In this document: piece by piece, positions 54,771 to 64,000 of the stretch | How positions within the stretch are numbered: the stretch's first letter is position 1 | How the letters are laid out: every line of letters starts with the position of its first letter | From: Macrostomum hystrix | Lineage: Eukaryota > Platyhelminthes > Macrostomidae | Direction: 5' to 3' | Assembly (NCBI GenBank): GCA_950097015.1 | Contig: CATNEN010000003.1 | Location: forward strand, 6,536,001 to 6,600,000 | DNA: 64,000 bases | Program-made: the position numbers and the translations under genes | Notes under the pieces: model-generated | What the model was told of the DNA's origin: nothing | Database searches by the model: none | Seen by the model: only the letters and a program-made list of their open reading frames with translations

Positions 54771-55930
54771 CAATCTCTCCTTTATCTTTCCCATCATATT
54801 TTCAAACAGTGTTTTTACATTAAACCAAAAAATAGTTGTCAACTGGGGCCGGTGCCAAGTGTTTCTTACAATTTCTTTATTCTGTTGCTAGAATCTCTTG
54901 TGTTTGTGTGTATCTATGTGTTAGTCCACTCGAGCAAGTTTATACCCCAGTGAGAGCTATGTTAGATCCCAAGCTGAAGTGGAACTCCCAAATAATTTAG
55001 TCAATTGTTGTGACAAAAAAATTCTCAGTTTTTTTTTCCCAGTCTCTTATTCCTATTCGCGCCTCTGTTTTTAGTGAATTCCGCATCCTAAGTGTTGGTT
55101 GTTGTCTCAACTTAAACAAAAACTTTCATTCACAACTTCTACAAATAGTTTTATTTTGCTGCGAACCACTCCTGGCTCTCAAACTTTCACTGGCTGTGTG
55201 TTCCAGTGCCCTGGCATATCACAATATCAAATAATTCATAGTCTTATGTGCCACTTAAATCAACTTCTCTGCTTCTCGAAACCCACCTAAAACCCATTCT
55301 CCGTCAGTTTGGCATGGGTAGAGAAAATGGTAAAATAAAGGGAGTGGGGTATGTAAGTGGGAAAACGGTGGAAATGAAAATGTAACCAAAAAAAATTTTT
55401 GTGAAAACTTTACGGCAAACATATGGCAAACACAATGGTGTTATGGTGTTGGGAGGTTTGCTGCCGCTGCCGCTATTGGCTAAACTGTTGGGAATAATTT
55501 GTAAGTGGGCACTTAGACACCACTGTCAGTGAGGGGACACGGGACTAATTTCAGCTCTGCCATAGAGACACCTTTTCTTGAGTCCTTCAAAAATGCTAAC
55601 TAAGCTTAAAGTTAACTGATTCTAGTTTAGTTAAACTAACTTTTACAGCTGTGTTGCAAAAATATTGTGTGGAGAATAGAATGTGTGGGAGAATTTGGAG
55701 GCATTGACACGTCCAGTCCCTGACAGACGCACTTGAAGCATTTTCGTCAAATCTAATAGGAGTCAAAGTTGTTATGAGCGAAATTAGATATCTATTTTTT
55801 TTCTTCCACGGAATTCGCGAGCTGCAGCCCTTGTGAGTGGATTTTGGAGTGTCTAAAAAATAATATTGTGAGTGCGAGACACTCGGTACGAGGCAGCTAA
55901 GATAGGAGTACGCAGAGAGAGGGAGGGAAG
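54771..55930. other. Unassigned stretch, several short frames
   Basis: Frames of 60-75 codons occur at 55010 and 55099 on the plus strand. A short Leu/Pro-rich frame begins near 55435. None has a recognisable domain. Confidence 0.35.
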
Positions 55931-55934
55931 GATT

Positions 55935-56635
55935 GATCTACTCCACTCTCCCTATCTACTCCACTCTCCCTATCTACTCCACTCTCCCTATCTACTCCAT
56001 TCTCCCTATCTACTCCACTCTCCTATCTACTCCACTCTCCTATCTACTCCACTCTCCCTATCTACTCCACTCTCCCTATCTACTCCACTCTCCTATCTAC
56101 TCCACTCTCCTATCTACTCCACTCTCCCTATCTACTCCATTCTCCCTATCTACTCCACTCTCCCTATCTACTCCACTCTCCCTATCTACTCCACTCTCCC
56201 TATCTACTCCATTCTCCCTATCTACTCCACTCTCCTATCTACTCCACTCTCCCTCTCTACTCCACTCTCCCTATCTACTCCACTATCTACTCCACTCTCC
56301 TATCTACTCCATTCTCCCTATCTACTCCACTCTCCTATCTACTCCACTCTCCCTCTCTACTCCACTCTCCCTCTCTACTCCACTCTCCCTCTCTACTCCA
56401 CTCTCCCTCTCTACTCCACTCTCCCTCTCTACTCCACTCTCCCTCTCTACTCCACTCTCCCTCTCTACTCCACTCTCCCTCTCTACTCCACTCTCCCTCT
56501 CTACTCCACTCTCCCTCTCTACTCCACTCTCCCTCTCTACTCCACTCTCCCTCTCTACTCCACTCTCCCTATCTACTCTCCCTCTCTACTCCACTCTCCC
56601 TCTCTACTCCACTCTCCCTCTCTACTCAGTCCTCA
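55935..56635 (+). repeat. Minisatellite, 17-18 bp unit (CTCTCCCTATCTACTCCA), forward arm
   Basis: About 39 copies, first mostly CCCTATCT variants and then a homogeneous block of CCCTCTCT. The same unit in reverse complement forms the array at 58.25-58.64 kb. Confidence 0.97.
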
Positions 56636-56639
56636 GTCT

Positions 56640-57740
56640 CAATTACCCAGCCTCTAAATTTCCCTCGCTACTCTCACCAACCAATCTCAACCAGTTAACC
56701 CCATTTTTTTCGTTGCCCAATCTGCTAGTGAGCTCAGGTCCACTCAGATTCTCCAGTCCACAGCAAGTATACATTTCCTATATCCTACACTTCTCTTTGT
56801 CATTTTGCTCAAAAGAATGGCCAATTCTCACAAGTGCCAGCAGGAAGCAATGTCCGATAATTACAGACTTCACTCAAAATCTCTTTGGCTTTTTCCAACT
56901 GTGTGAATACAACTTCAGAAAGTGTTACATACACCCTACCACTCCAGCCTCCACTTGCGCTTCTTGAGAATGTTATAAAAAAAATTTTTTTCTTCTTTAA
57001 GAACTCAACATGGCACGTTGTCAGGCTGTCCCAAAACTCCCCTACAACTTGATCCTCATTGCAATGGACATTCTGTGTGTCCAAGTAGGAACGGAATTTG
57101 AGGATTTCAAGTGATCTTTCTAAAAAGTTGCTAACAAGCCAAGCAAGAGGGATCCACCGGTCAGTCATGTGACAATTTATCCAACCCTTTGTTCCGCTGG
57201 TTGTATTACACGAGAGACCGGTTATTGAAATTATCAATTTCTACTTTGATAGTCTATAGAAAGCTATGAAAAAGACTTACTACTTTATATAGAACTTAAT
57301 TTTTGAAGGACACAAAGCTATTTAAGATCGGAAGTAAACTTTCTTCCATTTTTATTAATAAGCTTCATAATTCAATTTGTCCATCAGCTTTTAGACATTT
57401 TTCTTAACCCAATAAAAGCGGAAAATGTGTCAAGGACTGTGTGTGTGACGTCCATGACGGCTCAAATTTTTATTCCACACCTCAACTTTGTCGCTACGGC
57501 CTACAAAATTGACATTCTCCTTGACAACTCATGCTCGCATAGACGAAACACTGGCACTAGTCAGAACTCAATTGAGCAGAAAGATAAGTTTTATTATGCA
57601 CACAGACACTGCCTCTGTACAATATTGATCATTATTGATGACGTTGGCTTGAAAATATGGTCTTTCACTGCTGCCTGATATACATGACCCAATGCCACTT
57701 TAATTATCACTTCTGTTACCGCTTCCACTCTCACCCTAAC
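56640..57740. other. Unassigned stretch between arrays
   Basis: A minus-strand frame of about 142 codons (57237-56809) and an 83-codon plus frame at 57427 are present. I recognise neither and saw no splice-supported model. Confidence 0.35.
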
Positions 57741-57744
57741 TCTA

Positions 57745-58205
57745 CCTCTCACTATCCCCTCACTCCCTCACTCTCTCCCTCACTCTCTCCCTCACTCACT
57801 CCCTCACTCTCTCCCTCACTCACTCCCTCACTCTCTCCCTCACTCTCTCCCTCACTCACTCCCTCACTCTCTCCCTCACTCACTCCCTCACTCTCTCCCT
57901 CACTCACTCCCTCACTCTCTCCCTCACTCACTCCCTCACTCTCTCCCTCACTCTCTCCCTCACTCACTCCCTCACTCTCTCCCTCACTCACTCCCTCACT
58001 CACTCCCTCACTCACTCCCTCACTCTCTCCCTCACTCACTCCCTCACTCTCTCCCTCACTCACTCCCTCACTCTCTCCCTCACTCACTCCCTCACTCTCT
58101 CCCTCACTCTCTCCCTCACTCTCTCCCTCACTCTCTCCCTCACTCTCTCCCTCACTCTCTCCCTCACTCACTCCCTCACTCACTCCCTCACTCACTCCCT
58201 CACTC
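57745..58205. repeat. Pyrimidine-rich minisatellite, 12 bp base unit
   Basis: Units CTCTCCCTCACT and CACTCCCTCACT alternate over about 460 bp, often as a 24 bp dimer. It gives a spurious frame on each strand. Confidence 0.97.
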
Positions 58206-58249
58206 AGAGAGAGTGGGTAGGGAGAGATACGGAGGTTAGATTAGATATG

Positions 58250-58635
58250 GAGATTGGAGTCGAGAGGGAGAGTGGAGTAGAGAGGGAGAGTGGAGTAGAT
58301 ATGAAGAGTGGAGTAGATAGTGAGAGTGGAGTGGATAGGGAGAGTGGAGTATAGAAGGAAAGTGGAGTAGATCGGGAGAGTGGAGTAGAGAGGGAGAGTG
58401 GAGTAGAGAGGGAGAGTAGATAGGAGAGTGGAGTAGAGAGGGAGAGTAGATAGGAGAGTGGAGTAGATCGGGAGAGTGGAGTAGATAGGGAGAGTGGAGT
58501 AGATCGGGAGAGTGGAGTAGATCAGGAGAGTGGAGTAGATCGGGAGAGTGGAGTAGAGAGGGAGAGTGGAGTAGAGAGGGAGAGTAGATAGGGAGAGTGG
58601 AGTAGATCGGGAGAGTGGAGTAGAGAGGTAGAGAC
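58250..58635 (-). repeat. Minisatellite, 17-18 bp unit, inverted arm of the 55.9 kb array
   Basis: About 21 copies of GGGAGAGTGGAGTAGATA, the reverse complement of the unit at 55.94-56.64 kb, including the same CTCTCT, TATCT and short 17 bp variants. Confidence 0.95.
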
Positions 58636-58639
58636 AAAG

Positions 58640-59435
58640 AAGCAATTGTACAGAGAACCATTGCTTAAAGTTGTCAACCTTAAACTCACACTCCAACAAA
58701 GCGATAAAGAAGAATTTCCCAGCGGACAGTGGACCAATTTGCACCTGTTTATTTTCAAGTTGGAGTTAATCGTTTTCTTAAATGGCTTGTCAAACGCGAG
58801 TCAAGTGTTAGCCATGAGTTGCACTGTGTGCTGATTGTTTTATCATGGATGATTTCAAACAATGCCATCCACATTAAGTGGGTGCGACCGTCCCAACTGG
58901 GTGGTCCTTTTTGGCAATATGTTGGCTATTATCCTATGCTCAGCGGGTTGAGCATAGAAGGCGGAGCTCCAGCGGCTTGAGTAGGACTCCACGCGTGTAG
59001 CCAGTTATGAGGATTTCAATTTTCGACTTTTTAAAAGTTTTGATCCCACGCACTGAATGGGCACTGACGTTCATCCTTTTGGTTAATTGTTTTTTGTTAC
59101 TACTAATCTTAATTGATCCATTTATTAATTATCTGCCGCGTGAGATCAAACTAAAGTCATTTATATGGTTTAGCATTGTCTATTATCCTATACTTTCTCA
59201 TTGTTAGTCGATTGCGTATACATGACATAAATTTAAGCCGATTAATTTATCCCCATGTGGTCTCTAAGCGAGTTAGCAAGGTGGCGGTCAAAGTCAGAAA
59301 AAATTATCAAATGCGGGCAATTTGTCTTCATTTAACTCGGTTTAAACATTTTCGTAATCGGATTTTATTTTGTCAGAATGGAAAATTGTCATGTGCAACA
59401 AATTATTTTGCAAACTCAAACAGGGAATTGTTGGA
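58640..59435. other. Unassigned stretch with orphan frames
   Basis: Plus-strand frames of 83 (58729), 66 (59007) and 87 codons (59176). The 59007 frame has a hydrophobic stretch (LTFILLVNCFLLLLILID) that would pass for a membrane segment. No family was recognised and no donor or acceptor chain was established. Confidence 0.35.
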
Positions 59436-59439
59436 CTGA

Positions 59440-59880
59440 AAGTTTCGGGTTTGAATGGGAAGTTTCGGGTTTAAATGGGAAGTTTCGGGTTTAAATGGGA
59501 AGTTTCGGGTTTAAATGGGAAGTTTTGGGTTTGAATGAGAAGTTTTGGGTTTAAATGGGAAGTTTCGGGTTTAAATGGGAAGTTTCGGGTTTCTGTAAAG
59601 GAAGTTTCGGGTTTAAATGGGAAGTTTCGGGTTTAAATGGGAAGTTTCGGGTTTAAATGGGAAGTTTCGGGTTTGAATGGGAAGTTTCGGGTTTGAATGG
59701 GAAGTTTCGGGTTTGAATGGGAAGTTTCGGGTTTGAATGGGAAGTTTCGTGTTTGAATGGGAAGTTTTGGGTTTCTGTAAAGGAAGTTTCGGGTTTAAAT
59801 GGGAAGTTTCGGGTTTGAATGGGAAGTTTCGGGTTTAAATGGGAAGTTTCGGGTTTTTGTGGGAAGTTTCGAGTTTTCAT
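59440..59880. repeat. Minisatellite, 20 bp unit
   Basis: About 22 copies of AGTTTCGGGTTTAAATGGGA with TTGAAT and TTCTGTAAAG variants. Confidence 0.97.
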
Positions 59881-60650
59881 AGGAAATTGATGAGAATTTG
59901 TCAGTGTACTATTACAGCCATCATTTTGTAAATGCCATTGTATTGTTAGATAGTTTATTATCAGTGCCATTGTTATTGTGCGCAAGTTTTATATAACCAG
60001 ACAAGAACACTTCATTCAGGGTAAGACATATATTTTAATTAGATTTCTTGGCACAATAATATTTAACCGACAACATGTCAAAACTCGATGAAAACTACAG
60101 ACACAACACGACTTAATTAGACCGTGTTAATTAATCTGTAACGTATAAACCATACGATTATTTTGTACAGAAAAAAACACGTCTTCAACACAACTTAACA
60201 TCTCTATGACTATAACATTGTTTAAAAAAGGTTATTTGACGAATAGCTAAACTATAGTTTAATACAAGCAAGTATATTTTTAGTATATATATTTATTTAA
60301 AAAAGCAGAAGTTTGTGATAGCACTTACTGGCGCCGGTGTCACAGTGGGGTGTCTCAGACATATGTGTGTGTGTGTGTGTCTGTGTTTTGTGTCGTTTTG
60401 TCTTGTTAATATAGAAACACCCACTAAACAGATTGCATTGGTTGAGCACATTACATTTGAGTTTGCGAGCTGTTAAAAAATTATTAATAATCGCTGGGTG
60501 TCTAAATGTTTTTTAAATCTTTATCAAATAAATTATTCATGTCTTATTGAAATTTTTCACACACCCAATCTGTTTTTAAATTTGTTAGTTTTGGTATAGA
60601 AAATCTGAAATCCATTTGATACTCGTAAATGCATGGCTAACAAGATCGAT
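59881..60650. other. AT-rich spacer with a (GT)n run
   Basis: A (GT)n microsatellite lies at about 60365-60384. No coding frame was seen. Confidence 0.5.
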
Positions 60651-60654
60651 AAGG

Positions 60655-61195
60655 TAAAACAGAGGATAGATGAGCAAGAAGAGAGGAAAGATGAGGGAGA
60701 TGAGAGAGGATAGATGAGGGAGAAGAGAGGATAGATGAGGGAGAAGAGAGGATAGATGAGGGAGAAGAGAGGATAGATGAGGGAGAAGAGAGGATAGATG
60801 AGGGAGAAGAGAGGATAGATGAGGGAGAAGAGAGGATAGATGAGGGAGAAGAGAGGATAGATGAGGGAGAAGAGAGGATAGATGAGGGAGAAGAGATGAT
60901 AGATGAGGGAGAAGAGAGGATAGATGAGGGAGAAGAGAGGATAGATGAGGGAGAAGAGAGGATAGATGAGGGAGAAGAGAGGATAGATGAGGGAGAAGAG
61001 AGGATAGATGAGGGAGAAGAGAGGATAGATGAGGGAGAAGAGAGGATAGATGAGGGAGAAGAGAGGATAGATGAGGGAGAAGAGAGGATAGATGAGGGAG
61101 AAGAGAGGATAGATGAGGGAGAAGAGAGGATAGATGAGGGAGAAGAGAGGATAGATGAGGGAGAAGAGAGGATAGATGAGGGAGAGTATAAAGGA
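60655..61195. repeat. Purine-rich minisatellite, 21 bp unit
   Basis: About 25 nearly identical copies of GGATAGATGAGGGAGAAGAG plus A. As the unit is seven codons long, it reads IDEGEER repeats. Confidence 0.97.
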
Positions 61196-61700
61196 TAGAT
61201 GACGGAGGAGAGGATAGATGACGGAGGAGAGGATAGATGACGGAGGAGAGGATAGATGACGGAGGAGAGGATAGATGACGGAGGAGAGGATAGATGACGG
61301 AGGAGAGGATAGATGACGGAGGAGAGGATAGATGACGGAGGAGAGGATAGATGACGGAGGAGAGGATAGATGACGGAGGAGAGGATAGATGACGGAGGAG
61401 AGGATAGATGACGGAGGAGAGGATAGATGACGGAGGAGAGGATAGATGACGGAGGAGAGGATAGATGACGGAGGAGAGGATAGATGACGGAGGAGAGGAT
61501 AGATGACGGAGGAGAGGATAGATGACGGAGGAGAGGATAGATGACGGAGGAGAGGATAGATGACGGAGGAGAGAATAGATGACGGAGGAGAGGATAGATG
61601 ACGGAGGAGAGAATAGATGACGGAGGAGAGGATAGATGACGGAGGAGAGGATAGATGACGGAGGAGAGGATAGATGACGGAGGAGAGGATAGATCAGGGA
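61190..61700. repeat. Minisatellite, 19 bp unit, directly adjoining the 21 bp array
   Basis: About 27 almost identical copies of GGATAGATGACGGAGGAGA. It begins directly where the 21 bp array ends and differs by a G-to-C change and loss of two bases. Confidence 0.97.
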
Positions 61701-62396
61701 GATTAGAGGAGATATGAGTGATGAGTGTTAGAGAATGAGTAACTAATTGCAGATACCATCTGGTTGCAGGCAGATTCGGTCATTTCCGTGACAGATCTAT
61801 CAGAGTTTCCATCTTAGAGCCAGCTAGATAAATAGATTTGCAACTTGAAACAACGTGACCATCTACCACCCATTGATTTAGTCATAACTGCACTACATGA
61901 GATCAAATATATTACTGTTATATTCTAGCATTCTTATCGAGTAGATAATAGCAGTAAATATAATGTTTAATCTCCTACTGGGCTGCGACTTTAAAAAAAA
62001 ACGCCCTAGCTAATACCACCTGAATAATAAATCGAACCCCCGTCGTTCAACCGCTGAAATCAGCGGTCTCTTGAGCTGTGTTCTCACCCAATCGAGAATT
62101 CAATTCTATAATAGCAGCTTCCCACTGTGGTGTCTCCGCTACGGGTCGATTCTTCACCTCCTAGAGAATTCTGACTCCATTCTCTCTCCCTCACTCTCTA
62201 AAGATGCGCCGACCAATCAGAGAGCTCCTCTATCCTCCATTCTCCGCCACCCCACAGGACCCCTCCCCACCGCCCCGCGATTCCGTCAAAAACGGCCGCC
62301 GAAGCGAACCGGCTTACTCAAAAAACGCAACCCGCTTGAGCACACGACTCAGAATTCGAGTTACGATACGATTCGCACAGCCCAGATCAGACAAAG
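61701..62396. other. 5' flank of the FOXQ2-like gene, with a tRNA-like remnant
   Basis: At about 62030-62085, minus strand, GGGGGTTCGATT preceded by a hairpin (GACCGCTGATTTCAGCGGTT) resembles a tRNA-derived SINE head. The remaining sequence probably contains the promoter and leader of the downstream gene. No TATA box was assigned. Confidence 0.45.
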
Positions 62397-63455
62397 ATGA
62401 AGGAGGACATGCCAACGGAAGACTCCGGCGACGAGACGTCAATAGATCAGCCGCTTCAGCCGATGCCGAATCCGCCGCCTCCACTAATTACTGCCGGTTC
62501 GCCTATGCCACCATTTCTAGCTATGAGGGCCGCTGCTGCCGCCGCCGCCGCAGCCGCCGCAGCCGCCGCGGCATCGTCGGCGCCGACTTCGCTGACGTCA
62601 AGCGGAGGCGGCGGCGGCGGCGGCGGCGGCGGCTTGATGTCGATGGCTGGCGGCATGTCATTTCCGCCGCACTCGCAGCATCCGCACCCGAATTTCTTTC
62701 TAACCGGAGCTTTTCGACCGCTTCAGCCGCCGCAATTTCTGCAGGCCTGCCATCCACCCCACCCTCCGCCACACCCGCTGTCTCACCCGCCGCAGCAGCC
62801 GCAGCCTCCGCCGCCGTTTCTACCGCCGCACGTGTCGGCGGCAACCGCCGATTTGATCTACAAGGCCACAGCAGCTGGGGCAGATCCCAGACAGTTCCTG
62901 CCAGCCTCGTTGTTCTTTAGAGAGGAACCGAAGCCGAATCACAGCTATATTGGTAAGGAGGACTCAAATTTATTGTGCTTAGATTATAACAATTTTTAAC
63001 CATGTTTTATTTGATAATCTTAAATCTATCTATACATAGGACATAAACGAAATCACTTGTTGCGTTTTATATAGTCTTTGTTCTTATAAATATCGATACA
63101 CAAAATAAGATATTCCATTATTAACCTAATGTGATGTAGAGACGTAACATTTGTATGTTATTCGCTTAACGTATATCCTATACAGGCGTATATTCATTAT
63201 TAGATGGCAATCTATAGCAACTATTTTGAATATTGCTTCTATTGTTCCATAGTTACAATAGAACTGCATTTATCTGAAATCCCAAAACAGGTCTCATTGG
63301 AATGGCCATTCTAAGCTCAAAGGAGAAGAAAATGGTGCTGAGCGATATCTATCAGTGGATATTGGACAATTATCCCTACTTCAGGACTAGAGGACCGGGT
63401 TGGAGAAATTCAATTCGACACAACTTGTCACTGAACGACTGCTTCATCAAAGTTG
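62397..63455 (+). CDS. FOXQ2: FOXQ2-like forkhead transcription factor, first two exons, partial
   Basis: FOXQ2 factors are DNA-binding regulators of anterior or apical identity in many invertebrates. Exon 1 is 62397-62952 and exon 2 is 63291-63455; the junction phases match (G|GT in the SYIGLIGMAI segment). The N-terminal 175 residues are low-complexity: acidic start, polyAla, polyGly, and His/Pro-rich. The forkhead domain begins at KPNHSYIG and continues through [32 protein letters not shown] and NDCFIKV. It then stops at a donor, so the wing region lies right of the window. The [14 protein letters not shown] and [10 protein letters not shown] pattern is closer to FOXQ2 than to other classes, though this rests on remembered family patterns. 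Helix 3 is intact. The intron after exon 2 holds a pyrimidine-rich minisatellite. Confidence 0.82.
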
Positions 63456-63519
63456 GTGAGTGACGACTGCATTGGGTGCTTGAAATTTTATGTCAGTTAT
63501 TTGTTTATTCTCTTCCCCA

Positions 63520-63990
63520 TTCTACTCAACCTTTTCCTTCTCCTCTCCCCTTCTCTTCTCCCCATTTCTCCTCTCCCCTTCTCTTCTCCCCATTCTCCTC
63601 TCCCCCTTCTCTTCTCCCATTCTCCTCTCCCCCTTCTCTTCTCCCATTCTCCTCTCCCCCTTCTCTTCTCCCCATTCTCCTCTCCCCCTTCTCTTCTCCC
63701 ATTCTCCTCTCCCCCTTCTCTTCTCCCATTCTCCTCTCCTCCTTCTCTTCTCCCCCTTCTCCTCACCCCTTCTCCACTCCCTTCTCCACTCCCCTTCTCT
63801 TCTCCCCTTCTCCTCTCCCCTTCTCCTCTCCCATTTCTCTTCTCCCGTTTCTCTTCTCCCCTTCTCTTCTCCCCCTTCTCCTCTCCCCTTCTCTCCTCCC
63901 ATGCATTTGTCTTCTCCCCTTCTCTTCTCCTATTTCTCTTCTTCCCTTCTCTTACCCCTCTCCACTCCAATTCTCCTCTCTGACTTCCCC
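63520..63990. repeat. Pyrimidine-rich minisatellite in FOXQ2 intron 2
   Basis: Units like CTCCTCTCCCCCTTCTCTTC plus CCATT (about 25-27 bp) become irregular towards the right edge. The array gives spurious frames on both strands. Confidence 0.95.
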
Positions 63991-64000
63991 TACTACGAGT

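Noticed and set aside
53790-54953. 387-codon Ser/Leu/Pro-rich frame
   Set aside because: It is a translation of the 16 bp pyrimidine array with short flanks. The same reasoning applies to the frames at 55.9-56.97, 57.66-58.22 and 63.45-63.98 kb.
55435-55535. Short Gly-Gly-Leu-Leu-Pro-type frame reminiscent of membrane-active capsid peptides of virus-like elements
   Set aside because: Only about 30 codons, with no neighbouring capsid, polymerase, integrase or ATPase frame and no terminal repeats to define an element.
60896-61198. IDEGEER heptad-repeat protein, possible coiled coil
   Set aside because: The 21 bp unit is seven codons long, so a perfect heptad is automatic. No stop-free extension, start context or splice sites outside the array.

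Overview
The window is nuclear DNA from an invertebrate animal. The genes have spliceosomal introns with GT..AG ends. The proteins are metazoan: a ciliary CPLANE1 homologue, a FOXQ2-type forkhead factor, RBM42, a KLHDC2-type E3 receptor, RPS26 and V-ATPase subunit E. There are two tRNA-derived SINE families, a hAT-type non-autonomous element and a Ty3/gypsy LTR retrotransposon with a CsRn1-like CHCC Gag motif. I cannot fix the phylum. Several genes carry a 3' splice acceptor just before the start codon, which would fit a lineage that uses spliced-leader trans-splicing, but this is inference.

Layout. 1-9324 (minus): the N-terminal ~1,718 codons of a CPLANE1 homologue in 12 exons with consistent phases, running off the left edge. 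9.3-13.1 kb: AT-rich, no gene seen. 13.18-13.59 kb: RPS26. 14.24-14.93 kb: V-ATPase subunit E. 16.88-25.73 kb: a six-exon KLHDC2-like kelch gene. 27.57-28.46 kb: RBM42. 28.5-37.5 kb: minisatellites, SINEs and a hAT MITE. 37.57-47.30 kb: an unrecognised six-exon single-pass membrane protein. 47.96-52.45 kb: an intact-looking LTR retrotransposon on the minus strand. 52.5-61.7 kb: mainly minisatellites with unassigned sequence. 62.40 kb to the right edge: the first two exons of a FOXQ2-like gene.

The dominant property is minisatellite content. About 29 arrays, with units of roughly 12-46 bp, cover about 21 kb, a third of the window by my hand tally. Most lie in introns or just beside genes. Most of the long reading frames outside the genes are artefacts of these arrays. 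Several unit families recur at distant sites, some inside transposable elements, which suggests that units move as well as expand locally.

The genes do not form an obvious pathway. Housekeeping genes (RPS26, V-ATPase E, RBM42), a ubiquitin-ligase receptor, a ciliogenesis gene and a developmental regulator are simply neighbours. The most interesting gene-level observation is that the KLHDC2 homologue keeps the diglycine-reading residues and itself ends in Gly-Gly.
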